From positions 3,224,001 through 3,288,000 of the forward strand of contig NZ_CP042831.1 of NCBI RefSeq assembly GCF_008000935.1: DNA of 64,000 nt, written 5' to 3'. The translations under genes were made by a program, and so were the position numbers. Under the pieces are notes generated by a model. The model had not been told where the DNA came from. It made no database searches and worked only from the letters and a program-made list of their open reading frames with translations. Every line of letters starts with the position of its first letter. Position 1 is the first letter of the stretch. Below, piece by piece: positions 36,687 through 47,000 of the stretch. This DNA comes from Flavobacterium alkalisoli. GTDB taxonomy: Bacteria > Bacteroidota > Bacteroidia > Flavobacteriales > Flavobacteriaceae.

Positions 36687-38069
36687 TTAGAATTCGTTAA
36701 TAAAAAGGTTAAAGTCTCCCGTAGCAGCTGCTTTCATCAGCAGGGCCTGCCATACATTGGTATAAATAACATCCCTGTCGGTCTCAGCCCTGTTTAGCGT
36801 ATATAATGCCTGTGTAACATCTACAAGGTTAGTAAGGCCATTGTTGTATAATGCTGTACGTTGTTTATATGCCTGTTGAGCGGCATCCACCTGATGCGGA
36901 GCCTCGTTGTAATTCTGTAAGGCATAATCCATGCGGGTATTGGCAGCATCAATCTGGGTTTTAAGTTCATTGCTTATGGCGTTATATTCTTCCTGCAATC
37001 CCTGGGCAATCAGCTTTTGGGCAGCTACTTTTTTAGAAGAACGGGCTATAGTAGTGATATTCCATGTAACCCCAACTCCAAGCAGATAGTTACTCCTAAC
37101 CGGATCAACTCCGTCAAAATAATTACGCGTATAAGAGTTTTGGTTTGTGGCATAGTCAGCATTAAAGCCCGAACCTCGTGACTGAAAAACACCAAATAAT
37201 GAAAAAGTAGGATAGTATTCTTTTTTATATAAACTAAGCTGGCTTTTGCTTACCTCAATCCTGCTCCTGTAAAATTTTAATATTGGGTTAAGGCTGTCAT
37301 TTTGTACCTCAGCAGTTAAAACAGCGGCAGGTACTTTGGTAACAAAAGAAGTATCTATGTCAAAATCCCTTGCTTCGATACCCATATAGTTTGCCAGCTC
37401 ATTGTTTTGAATCTTTAGCTGTTGCTTAATCTGGTTTAAGGCAATTTTTGCCCTTGAAACCTCGGCTGCTGCCAAGGTTGAATCTACACCCGGTAAAAGT
37501 CCGTTTTTAACGCGTACCGCAGCATTATGATGTACAACCTCTGCACGTTCTAGGTTTTTTTGCTGCGAAATCATAAGCCTGTGGCTTGCCAGCAGGTTTA
37601 GGTAAGCGGCAGCTATTTTAACCTTGTGCTTAAACTTTTCCTGTTCAAAGTCCTGCTGGTAACGTTCAGCATCAGCTTTGGCAATTTTGATGCGTTGTTT
37701 TGCCCTTCCGAAAGTGAAAAAGTCCCAGTTAACGTTTACAAGATACAACGCACCAAAAGCAGCATTCCAGTTTTGTTCGGCAAGCGGAAGCCCGGATGAG
37801 GCTACCCCAAGCCCTCCAAAACCATATAAAGGACCATTTTGACCATTTACAGTACCATAATCCTGCTGTGCAGCAAGGGTAAGGTTTGGTAAATAATCTC
37901 TTTTGGCCTGCTTTACCGATTCCTGTGCGGCATCGCTGTAGTTTTGTTTGGCATGAATAATACCATAGTTAGACATTCCTGTCTCTATTGCATCTTTAAG
38001 TGTAAGGGTTTGCGAATTCCCCCATACGGAATAAAAAAGCAATAGCAAGATAATTTTCCTGAAGTACAT
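36687..38069 (-). CDS. TolC family outer membrane efflux channel
   Basis: This 460-residue protein has a signal peptide (MYFRKIILLLLFYSVWGNSQ) and the repeated coiled-coil layout of TolC proteins, with LTLKDAIETGMSNYGIIHAKQ at the start and YKQRTALYNNGLTNLVDVTQA near the end. It starts an operon: the RND pump follows after 12 bases and the adaptor one base after that. It is divergent from a LytS/LytTR system 160 bases away. Confidence 0.93.
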   Translation of the reverse strand: MYFRKIILLLLFYSVWGNSQTLTLKDAIETGMSNYGIIHAKQNYSDAAQESVKQAKRDYLPNLTLAAQQDYGTVNGQNGPLYGFGGLGVASSGLPLAEQNWNAAFGALYLVNVNWDFFTFGRAKQRIKIAKADAERYQQDFEQEKFKHKVKIAAAYLNLLASHRLMISQQKNLERAEVVHHNAAVRVKNGLLPGVDSTLAAAEVSRAKIALNQIKQQLKIQNNELANYMGIEARDFDIDTSFVTKVPAAVLTAEVQNDSLNPILKFYRSRIEVSKSQLSLYKKEYYPTFSLFGVFQSRGSGFNADYATNQNSYTRNYFDGVDPVRSNYLLGVGVTWNITTIARSSKKVAAQKLIAQGLQEEYNAISNELKTQIDAANTRMDYALQNYNEAPHQVDAAQQAYKQRTALYNNGLTNLVDVTQALYTLNRAETDRDVIYTNVWQALLMKAAATGDFNLFINEF

Positions 38070-38157
38070 TTAGATAATAGTTAGTAAGGATTATTAAAAT
38101 GCATTTGATTAATGCAGCACAAATGTATGATGCCGATTTGGGCATTTGCCTTTTTAA

Positions 38158-38178
38158 ATGACGAATTGAATTCGTCAT
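38158..38178. promoter_or_regulatory. Perfect inverted repeat between the efflux operon and LytS/LytTR genes
   Basis: ATGACGAATT, one G, then AATTCGTCAT: a 10-bp perfect inverted repeat with a 1-base centre. It lies 55 bases before the LytS start and 88 bases before the TolC start, so it could control both directions. A LytTR-type regulator encoded alongside is the obvious candidate to bind it. This is inference from position and symmetry. Confidence 0.45.
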
Positions 38179-38233
38179 GCGTTTGAGTATATATTAAAGT
38201 ATAAGTGCTTACTTTGCAGTAAAATGTAGATTG

Positions 38234-39262
38234 ATGAACAAGTATATAAAAAGCATTTTGGAGAAAAAATGGTGGCAGGAACTGTTTATTCTGGTTTTCT
38301 CCTTTGTTCTTTTTACCCTTAACGACTGGATATTAATTAAGTCATGGCGCGGTGTATGGTCGGGCTGTGCTTACTTTCTGTTATTATATTCTCACGCACA
38401 ATTAAACAGGTTTTTCCTGCTCCCTATACTTTTAAAAAAGCATAAGCCTTTACTGTATATACTTTCCAGCTTGGCATTGTTGTCGGTATTCTCATTGTTC
38501 TTATATGAGGTAGCCACTTTATGGATTTATAAAAACTGTTTCCTGTATAAGACTTCAGAACAGAAAAGCTACATCTTTCAGGCAGCTACACTGGTAGCCA
38601 CCTTAATTTGTATACTCTCGGTAACACTTATCCTTAAATTTTACCGTGAAAGTAAGAAACTGGACAGCGAAAAACTGCTTTACAACAGGGCTCAGCTTAA
38701 CTCACTTAAAGAGCAGCTTAACCCCCATTTCCTTTTCAATACTTTTAATACACTATACGGCATAAGTCTACAATACCCGGAGCGTACACCTGATCTTATC
38801 ATGCATGTTTCTCAGCTAATGCGCTATCAGCTGGAAAGCCATGAAACACAATGTGTACCGCTTGAAGATGAGATAAACTTTGTGAGCAGTTATGTAGAAC
38901 TTGAAAAAGAGCGTTTGGGCTACCGTTGTAACATTACCCTTAACACCTCTATCGATTTGGAGAATACTTATAAGATTCCTCCAATGCTGCTTATCTGCTT
39001 TATAGAGAATGCGTTTAAGCACGGGACCTGTACAGCTGAAAACTGTTTTGTGGATATTGACATAAATGTAAATGACAACAGACTTGAGTTTATGGTTAAG
39101 AACTCAATTCCTAAAAAGAAAAAGAATATTGTTTCTACCAAAATAGGTCTTAAAAATACTAAGGAACGCCTTAAACTGCTTTATGGTACTGACCACGATC
39201 TTACTATTGAAGAAAATGGCACTTATACAGCTATCCTTAAAGTAAAACTGAAAAGATTATGA
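38234..39262 (+). CDS. LytS/YehU-like sensor histidine kinase
   Basis: This 342-residue protein has four hydrophobic segments in its first 140 residues and a HisKA-like dimerisation motif with His165 in NPHFLFNTFN. The HATPase N box is PPMLLICFIENAFKHG. It is a LytS-type kinase for a LytTR regulator. The start is ATG at 38234; the TTG at 38231 is less likely. Its TGA overlaps the ATG of the regulator (ATGA). Confidence 0.92.
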   Translation: MNKYIKSILEKKWWQELFILVFSFVLFTLNDWILIKSWRGVWSGCAYFLLLYSHAQLNRFFLLPILLKKHKPLLYILSSLALLSVFSLFLYEVATLWIYKNCFLYKTSEQKSYIFQAATLVATLICILSVTLILKFYRESKKLDSEKLLYNRAQLNSLKEQLNPHFLFNTFNTLYGISLQYPERTPDLIMHVSQLMRYQLESHETQCVPLEDEINFVSSYVELEKERLGYRCNITLNTSIDLENTYKIPPMLLICFIENAFKHGTCTAENCFVDIDINVNDNRLEFMVKNSIPKKKKNIVSTKIGLKNTKERLKLLYGTDHDLTIEENGTYTAILKVKLKRL

Positions 39263-39969
39263 CAAAGGCCGTAAGATGTATAATTGTAGACGACGAGCCT
39301 GCCGCACATTATGTGCTTAGCAATTATATAAAACAAAATCCTTTACTGGAGTTGGTATTTGAAGCCTATAATGGTGAAGACACACTGGAATACCTTAAGG
39401 AAAATGATGCCGATTTGATGTTTCTGGATATTGACATGCCCGATATAACAGGGCTTGAACTTCTGCAAAAATTACAACATCCGCCAAAAACAATACTTAC
39501 CACTGCATATAGCGAATTTGCTCTCGAAAGTTATGAATATGGCGTTTTAGATTACCTGTTAAAGCCTGTATACTATCCGCGTTTTGTAAAAGCTATAAAC
39601 CGCTTTTTTGAAACAGGAGAACCACAACAAAAACAAACTACCGAGGTTTTACAGGACAGCATAAGCGTTAAGGTAGACAGTGATACTATAGACATACCTA
39701 TTGATACTATTCTATATACGCAAAGCTATGGTAACTATGTAAAAATAGTAACCCAAAAGAGAAATTATATAGCCACTATAACTACCGCTGATTTAGAAAG
39801 AAACCTGCCTTCTGAGCTATTTATGAGAGCCCATAAATCTTACATTATCGCTATTAAAAAGGTAGACGAAATGAACAAGGATTATGTAGTTATAAAACAA
39901 ACCCTTATCCCTATTGGAATAACATATAAAAGGGAACTAACCGAAAGGTTAAGAAATAACAGCTTTTAA
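39259..39969 (+). CDS. LytTR family response regulator
   Basis: This 236-residue regulator has a receiver domain (acid pocket Asp11-Asp12, phospho-acceptor Asp57 in FLDIDMPD) and a C-terminal LytTR DNA-binding domain beginning around ISVKVDSDTIDIP and including LPSELFMRAHKSYIIA. It is co-transcribed with the kinase and probably controls the divergent TolC-RND-adaptor operon. That link rests on gene order and on the inverted repeat at 38158-38178. Confidence 0.93.
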   Translation: MTKAVRCIIVDDEPAAHYVLSNYIKQNPLLELVFEAYNGEDTLEYLKENDADLMFLDIDMPDITGLELLQKLQHPPKTILTTAYSEFALESYEYGVLDYLLKPVYYPRFVKAINRFFETGEPQQKQTTEVLQDSISVKVDSDTIDIPIDTILYTQSYGNYVKIVTQKRNYIATITTADLERNLPSELFMRAHKSYIIAIKKVDEMNKDYVVIKQTLIPIGITYKRELTERLRNNSF

Positions 39970-39971
39970 AA

Positions 39972-41843
39972 TCAGGTATATAAATAGCCGGGATCTTTCT
40001 TGAAATTAGTAATATCACTAATTAAAAGCTCCTTAATCCTTTTTACGTTGTCTTCCTGTCCGTTTAAATCTACTGCTTTCCTCTCTAATGCTATAACATA
40101 TTCCAAAAGATTCATACAGGTAGTAAACTGCCCAGTCTTAATAATATTAGCCAACTGATTATTTTTCTGGTCTTCTTTATCAAACCATAAAGTTGTTCCC
40201 ATAGTCCTTGCTTTTTCAGCAATTACAGCTACTTTATCTAAATCATCACAAAGCAGTCTTTTATCTTCAGGGGTTAATTTCCACCCTAAACGGTCCTTAT
40301 CATGCAGGCGATTATATCGGCTCGTATGATTAAAAGTACTTAGCTCATAAATAAAATTCGGCAAACGCCTGTTGTCCCAACGCTTATCATCAAAAAACAT
40401 TTCATATATCAGTCGCCTAACCTGTTTAAGGTTAACATCCATTACCATACTCATTACCGATGTTATCCTTGCTTTTAGCATCTGCTCCAACACATTAAGC
40501 TTAGAAAGCTTAAGGTAATCAATGATTTTATTTATTATTCGGTCTGAAAAGGATTCTACAGGCAGTGCATTACGTATTATCTTTAAAGGATCGAAAGATT
40601 GTGGCTGACGCAGAATTTCCCGGGTAACAGGCCATCTCCTTATAATCAGCATAATGGTGAAGAATGCTATGGCAATTCCACTGATTATCAAGCCAGGAAT
40701 ACGAACATATAAATTCTCAGACACAATACCGCCAGCAAGACAAACAATACCGATTAGTAGTGACAGGTACTGAATTCGTTTCGGGTATTTTAATATTTTT
40801 TGTAAAACCTTTACATAATGATCTATGTTATTGCCTCTCCATCCTTTAGCTTCATACTGCTTTGGCACCTCATAATAATCCATAAAGTAGCTGCTTACAT
40901 CCGTAATAATCATCAGATCAAAAGGATTGGGCTTCTTTTTATTTCGTCTGTTCTCATCTGCCAGCATCAAACTTTTTAATGCCTGATTATCGGTTATACC
41001 GCCATCCATAAGTCCGAATGACCTTATTTGTAATGGCTGCTTGGTGTGCACCTCCTCATTAGTCATAAAGGCATCTGAAAGGTGTCGCTTCTCCTCATTA
41101 TAATCTTCATATACAATTGCCTCCCGAAGTTCCTGCGATGTTAACTTTCCTTTTTCCCCATCATCATACGTAAAGTCTTCCGGATATACTATCGGTTCAA
41201 ACCCCATAGGGAAACAGGAAGAAGCTGCCAGTACATCGGCCAGTTTAAGCTTTTGAAATGTCTCTATCCCTGCATTATCAAACTTAAGATAACGGTTACC
41301 TATGCTCTGATACCATTTCTTTGTTCCGTCTGCCTTAAACCTAAAAGTAAGCCCTCTGTAAAACTCTGTAGCATTACAGCATACCTCAAACTTACTAACA
41401 TGTTTTTTATTGGAATACACTTCCATAGTATCTCCCATAAACAACATTTCATCATAAACCTTAGCAAAGGCATTTATCAGGTTTCTGCGTTTTTCATCAC
41501 CTTCCTTTTCCCAGCATTTATCATCATTAAGTATCGTAAGAACATTCTCCAAAAGATCCTCTCCGTTAAGCTTGGTTTTGGTTTGTTCGTAGAACTCATC
41601 AAAAGGAATTCCCTTATGAATAGCCGATGTATATAACAGATTGGTAATTGTACCTCCGGAAGTAGAACTTACATAACTTATGTGCTTAGTAAGTGGTAAG
41701 CCGTTAAGTTCCAGATTTTCTAAATAACTAAGCACTCCCAGGGAAAAAGCAGCAGCCCTGTAGCCTCCGCCTGAAAAAGCAAGGGCTATGTTTTGAAAAG
41801 GGTTAAATTGCGGATCAGGGTAAGGCTGGCCGTTATTTTCCAT
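39972..41843 (-). CDS. Patatin-like phospholipase family protein
   Basis: This 623-residue protein has the patatin oxyanion loop GGGYR at 25-29, the nucleophile Ser62 in SSTSGG, and the Asp of the dyad in MDGG (about 280). The first glycine of the usual GxSxG is replaced by Ser, which is a mild oddity. Two close hydrophobic segments lie at about 360-405 (IQYLSLLIGIVCLAGGIVS onward), so it is membrane-bound. The C-terminal 200 residues have no recognised domain. Substrate unknown. Confidence 0.85.
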   Translation of the reverse strand: MENNGQPYPDPQFNPFQNIALAFSGGGYRAAAFSLGVLSYLENLELNGLPLTKHISYVSSTSGGTITNLLYTSAIHKGIPFDEFYEQTKTKLNGEDLLENVLTILNDDKCWEKEGDEKRRNLINAFAKVYDEMLFMGDTMEVYSNKKHVSKFEVCCNATEFYRGLTFRFKADGTKKWYQSIGNRYLKFDNAGIETFQKLKLADVLAASSCFPMGFEPIVYPEDFTYDDGEKGKLTSQELREAIVYEDYNEEKRHLSDAFMTNEEVHTKQPLQIRSFGLMDGGITDNQALKSLMLADENRRNKKKPNPFDLMIITDVSSYFMDYYEVPKQYEAKGWRGNNIDHYVKVLQKILKYPKRIQYLSLLIGIVCLAGGIVSENLYVRIPGLIISGIAIAFFTIMLIIRRWPVTREILRQPQSFDPLKIIRNALPVESFSDRIINKIIDYLKLSKLNVLEQMLKARITSVMSMVMDVNLKQVRRLIYEMFFDDKRWDNRRLPNFIYELSTFNHTSRYNRLHDKDRLGWKLTPEDKRLLCDDLDKVAVIAEKARTMGTTLWFDKEDQKNNQLANIIKTGQFTTCMNLLEYVIALERKAVDLNGQEDNVKRIKELLISDITNFKKDPGYLYT

Positions 41844-41900
41844 GATAAGTTGTAAATTATTATATGAAACTGCTTTTATCCGTTACCATAAAGATAGTTA

Positions 41901-42671
41901 CTATTTCTTTGTATTAAAACAAACCTCCATCATTTTATATAACTCCGGATGCTTTCTTTTTAACAGATCGGGACGTTCAAAAAAATACTCTGCCGCTACG
42001 GCAAAAAACTCAGCCTGATTGGTTCCGCCGTATTGTCGTATGTCCGACTTATCATCATTTATTGCTTCCATCTTCTTGTGTATCAAATCCAGCCATGGAA
42101 TAGCATACTTATGCCCCAGTAATTTTTCAGGAACACCGTCTACCAAACCATCCATCTTATCAATAAGATGAACAAACTCATGAATACCCGTATTGCCTTT
42201 ATCTGTTGTATTGGAAAAACCATGATATAAAGCCTTTTGAGATAATATCATCTGGTTTTCAAACCTGCCTGTACCCACGAGGCCTCCTATATTACGTGAA
42301 CTTGCTGTATCAGCAAATTCCAGATCTTCATTAAAATTATCAGGATAAAGTAAAACTCCGCTAAGGTTATAATAATGCCATTCGTTGAAACCAAAAACAG
42401 GAATAACCGCACTACTTGCCACTAACAACTTATCCAAATCGGTTATTTCAAGCTGCACTCCCTCTATATACACTTCACTAAGGAACTGCATAATTCGCTT
42501 TTGAAATTCAATTTGTTTTCCTTCTGAAAGATTTCTGTAAAACTGTACGTTTTCTAACAACAAAGTATGCCATTCGGCAGGAAAGGGTTTTACTACAACC
42601 TGTTTAGGTTTTTTAACTAAAACAAAACCAATGGCTACAAGAATTACTGCCAGCAGTATAATATAAATCAT
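41901..42671 (-). CDS. mtfA: MtfA-like zinc-dependent peptidase
   Basis: This 256-residue protein has a membrane segment at the N-terminus (MIYIILLAVILVAIGFVLV) and the zinc site HEFVH at 164-168 followed by EFFAVAAEYFFE, as in MtfA. E. coli MtfA binds the repressor Mlc and affects glucose transport. No Mlc-like gene is nearby, so the role may differ. It lies downstream of the metal efflux operon but beyond its terminator. Confidence 0.88.
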   Translation of the reverse strand: MIYIILLAVILVAIGFVLVKKPKQVVVKPFPAEWHTLLLENVQFYRNLSEGKQIEFQKRIMQFLSEVYIEGVQLEITDLDKLLVASSAVIPVFGFNEWHYYNLSGVLLYPDNFNEDLEFADTASSRNIGGLVGTGRFENQMILSQKALYHGFSNTTDKGNTGIHEFVHLIDKMDGLVDGVPEKLLGHKYAIPWLDLIHKKMEAINDDKSDIRQYGGTNQAEFFAVAAEYFFERPDLLKRKHPELYKMMEVCFNTKK

Positions 42672-42720
42672 GAGGTGTTTATTATTTGATGATAAAGATA
42701 CTATAAGATTTATGGCAAAT

Positions 42721-42752
42721 AAAAAAGCTATTCATTTCTGAATAGCTTTTTT
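42721..42752 (-). terminator. Terminator of the heavy-metal efflux operon
   Basis: AAAAAAGCTATTCA at 42721-42734 pairs with TGAATAGCTTTTTT at 42739-42752 around TTTC. On the minus strand it ends in a T run. It begins 1 base past the stop codon of the adaptor gene. Confidence 0.85.
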
Positions 42753-42753
42753 A

Positions 42754-44058
42754 TTAATGATGGTGTTCTCCGCCACCTTCACTTTTTATAAGATGGCTCT
42801 GAATGTAATATGCCCCTTTAAGCACTATTTTGGCATCATCATCTATTTTTTGAAGTACTGTAACCTGTGTATAACCCAATTGTGAGGTACCTGTTTTTAC
42901 CTCTATACGCTGAAAATGATACATGCCTTCTTCCTCATCATGCTCATGAGCATGCCCGTCGTCGTGTGAGTGTCCTGTAGCATCATGGTCATGACCGTCA
43001 TCATGAGAATGGCCTTCTTTTTTATCATGCTCGTGTTCTTCTTCAAGTATAAAGATATATTCCCTACCGTCTGCCCTAACTATAGCATCATTAGGTAATG
43101 ACTGTACTTCTCTTTTACCTACATCTATAAGTGCATTAACATACATGCCCGGGATTAATGACTGACCGGAATTAACTATATCAGCATGAACCGCTACCGA
43201 TTTGGTATCGTTCTCAAATGACTTACTAATATTGAATATCTTACCCGTAATCTCTGTATTATCCTGATTAGTAAGTATAAAGCGAACTGTTTGCCCCGGC
43301 TTAACCTTATACAAGTCTTTCTCATAAATTAAAAGATCTACGTGCAATTTTGAATTATCTACAATAGTAAGTAATGGCTTACCAACTTCTGCATTAGCAC
43401 CAAGAGTAATATTTATTTCGGTAACATGGCCTGAAATAGGCGCTGTAATTGCCATAACAGAATTAACCGAAGTCTTGCTTAAATGCAGCATAGAAAGCTG
43501 TTTATCTAACGAATTAAACCTGGCTTTCTCAATCTCATAGTCTGATTTTGTACGCTGAAAAACTTTCTTTGAGTTTACATTCTCCTCACTCAATATCTTT
43601 TGTCTGTCATATTCCAGTTCAAGAAACTCAAGATTGTTCTTAGATGTCAGGTAAGCCTCCTGAAGCTGTGCAAACTCAGGACTCTCTAAAGTTGCCAATA
43701 CCTGTCCTTTTTTCACTTCCTGTCCTTCAACTATTTTAATGGAAGTCACTATACCTGTCATGTGTACCGATACGTCTGCCTGATTTTGAGGGGGCAGTTT
43801 TGTATATCCGTTTGCGTTTATAACTTCACTCAGATTCTTCATAGAATAGGTACCTAACTCTATAGATGATGCTTTAAATTGGGCTTCATTCAACTCTACT
43901 TCCTTATTAGCAGAACCTTCTTCTTCATGGTTATGCGCCTCTTCCGCTTGTGCATTATTATTTCCTTCTTTACTGTCATCAGTCTTCTTATCACAGCCTA
44001 TAAATAGAAAAGCAGCCGTAAGTATATAAAGAGGAATATTTAGTTTTATCTTTTTCAT
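42754..44058 (-). CDS. CusB-like heavy-metal efflux adaptor, His-rich lipoprotein
   Basis: This 434-residue membrane-fusion protein has a lipoprotein signal (AAFLFIGC) and lipoyl/coiled-coil halves (VKKGQVLATLESPE and ITAPISGHVTEINI). About residues 338-376 carry a histidine- and acid-rich insert with 11 His, and the protein ends HHH. A smaller HNHEEEG patch is near the N-terminus. These are likely metal-binding sites for divalent or monovalent cations. It lies 3 bases after the CusA-TolC fusion gene. Confidence 0.92.
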   Translation of the reverse strand: MKKIKLNIPLYILTAAFLFIGCDKKTDDSKEGNNNAQAEEAHNHEEEGSANKEVELNEAQFKASSIELGTYSMKNLSEVINANGYTKLPPQNQADVSVHMTGIVTSIKIVEGQEVKKGQVLATLESPEFAQLQEAYLTSKNNLEFLELEYDRQKILSEENVNSKKVFQRTKSDYEIEKARFNSLDKQLSMLHLSKTSVNSVMAITAPISGHVTEINITLGANAEVGKPLLTIVDNSKLHVDLLIYEKDLYKVKPGQTVRFILTNQDNTEITGKIFNISKSFENDTKSVAVHADIVNSGQSLIPGMYVNALIDVGKREVQSLPNDAIVRADGREYIFILEEEHEHDKKEGHSHDDGHDHDATGHSHDDGHAHEHDEEEGMYHFQRIEVKTGTSQLGYTQVTVLQKIDDDAKIVLKGAYYIQSHLIKSEGGGEHHH

Positions 44059-44061
44059 TGT

Positions 44062-47000
44062 TTACTTGTTTAAAAGGTATTGAAGATTAATTACAGCCTG
44101 ATTGTGGTTATTTATGGCATTAATATAGTTGATCCTGATATTAAGTGCCGTTTCAAGCCCCTGTACATACTCTACATAAGAAATATCTCCGTTTAGATAA
44201 GCCTTAGATGAGTTGTTTGATATAACCTCGGCATTAGGTAATGCTGTAGTTACATAGTAATTAACCAAGGACTGGTATGTGGTTAACTGATCTAATTGCT
44301 GAGTGTACTGACTACTTAACTGTTCTTTCAGGTAGTCGGCATTCATTTGTTGTATTTCTGCATTGGTTTTAGCAGCCTTTATTTTGGCAATATTATTTCC
44401 TGCAAAAATTGGTATCCCTATTCCCACAGAAAATCCCTGAAACCTTAAGGCTCCGTCATAATTAACGCTAATGCCGTTTACATCCTGCATACCACGCATA
44501 GACTGTATAAAATAAGCCGCTGTAATATCGGGCCATAATACAGATTTCTCAACTCTCACATTGGCTTCCGCTATCTCTACATTCTGCATAGCCAGTTTTA
44601 TATTGGCATTGTCCTTAACCTTTGAGGAATCTGCTACCTGAAGTGCGGGTAAAGCGGTAAAAACAGTATCAGAAACCGTAAAACCTTCTTTAAGATCAAG
44701 CAGTACTTTAAGTTTTGACTTCTCTACTTTAATTAATGCTTCGTATTGCATTATCTGTTGTTCCAGTTCCTGTTGCTTTGCCAAGGCAGTAGTACTTTCA
44801 AGAGAACCCGTTTCCCCAACCCTGAATTTTAAATCGGATGCCTTTACAAACCTTTTCATGTATTTATTATGGTCTTGCAATACCTTATTCAGTTCGCTGT
44901 AATATAGCATGGCATTCCATGACTGACGCACATTGTAAACAATTTCCTGCTTGGTTACTCCCAGCTTTAGCTCTCCGGCTGTAGCATTCTCATTTAACAG
45001 CTTTCTTTTTGCTCCATACTGAAAAGGATTAAAAGTTTGAGAAATACTAAAATACTTATCCTTTTCTGCCGTATTCACCTGACCAAAAGTCCCTGTGACT
45101 TCTGTTTTTGGCAAATCGTATGCTGTACCTCTCAATTGTTTCTGCCTTTCACTATCCATTGCAGAAGCCTGTATTCCTTTATTGCTTTCCAGGGCTATGC
45201 CAATAGCCTTATTTAAATCTATAGGCTGTTCCTGTGCACTAACTTCTGTAAACGAAATCAACATGAAAAGAAGTGTCAAAACCTTTGTTTTAGGTCTCGC
45301 AGTAAATCCTTTTTCAAAATAGTAATACAGAATAGGCAGTACCACAAGTGTAAGTAAAGTAGCAGTTATAAGTCCGCCAATAACTACAGTCGCCAACGGT
45401 TTTTGCACCTCTGCCCCTGCTCCCGTACTTAATGCCATAGGCAAAAATCCTAATGATGCTACCGAAGCAGTTAGTATTACCGGGCGCAGCCTTACTTTAG
45501 TTCCTTCTTTTATTCGTTCATAAATATCATCCATACCCTGTTCTTTTAACTGATTAAAATAAGCTATCAAAACAATACCGTTAAGCACCGCCACACCAAA
45601 TAAAGCTATAAACCCTACTCCTGCCGAAATACTGAACGGCATACCACGCAGCCAAAGTGCAAATACACCTCCTATGGCAGATAAAGGAATGGCCGTAAAT
45701 ATTAATACCGACTGCTTTACCGATTTAAAAGTAAAAAACAATAAAATGAATATTAAGCCCAATGCAATAGGTACAGCTATCATGAGGCGCTTATTGGCTT
45801 CTACCAGATTTTCAAACTGACCTCCATAAGTAAGGTAATAACCTGCCGGAAGTTTAAAGTTGGCATCCAGCTTTTCCTTAATTCGGTTAACCACCGTTTC
45901 CACATCGGCACCACGTACATTAAATCCTACCACTATGCGTCTTCTTCCGTCCTCACGGCTTATCTGCATCGGCCCGTCTTCATATTTAATCTCAGCTACC
46001 TGCTCTAACGGAATTTGATTTCCTGAAGGCAGCGGAATATATAATGATTTGATATTAGTAATATCCTGACGGCTTTCTTCAGAAAGGCGAACCACAAGTT
46101 CAAAGCGTTTTTCCCCTTCATAAACAGTTCCTGCCGACTCTCCGGCAAACCCCATGCGGATAGCCCTGTTTAAATCTCCGGTGTTCAATCCGTAAAGGGC
46201 TAACCTGTCTTTATTGTATCTTACAGTAATTTGAGGCAATCCGGCTACTCTTTCTGCCCTGGCATCGGTAACACCATCAATACCCTGTATCAATTGCAGT
46301 ACTTCATCGCCTTTACTCACCAGCATATCTATGTCTTCACCAAATATCTTAATGGCTACATCACTTCTCACCCCTGTCATAAGCTCATTCATACGCATTT
46401 GTACAGGCTGTGAAAACTCGGTAATGGCACCGGGTATCTCCTCCAGAGCCTCTTCCATTTTCTCCATGAGTTCCTCTTTGGTTTCGGCAGAAGTCCATTC
46501 ATTCTTATCCTTAAGGATTATAATCATATCCCCTGCCTCAATAGGCATTGGATCGGTTGGAATTTCTGCACTACCTATTTTGGTAACAATCATTTCAATT
46601 TCAGGAAATTTAGATTTAAGCATTTTTTCCGCCTTTGTAGTGGCCTCAACCTCCTGCGACAGCGAACTTCCGGAAGCTATAATAAGATGGGTTGCTATAT
46701 CGCCTTCGTCTAAAGTAGGGATAAACTCCCCTCCAAGCGATTTAAAAACAAATAAGGTTATTATGAATAAGGCAACCGCCATACCTATTATAATCTTTTT
46801 AATCTGTAATGCTTTATTAAGTAAAGGGCGATAAAAATTATAGATTGCGTTAATTATCTTATCACTAAAATTAGGTGTATGCCCCGTTACCTTTTTAAGT
46901 ACTAGGGAACTCATCATAGGCACATAAGTAAGTGATAACAGAAAAGCCCCTAATATGGCAAAAGATACCGTTTGAGCCATTGGCCCGAACATCTTGCCTT

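Noticed and set aside
46331..46834. A 167-codon plus-strand reading frame
   Set aside because: It is antisense to the CusA-TolC gene, which is strongly supported by protein motifs.
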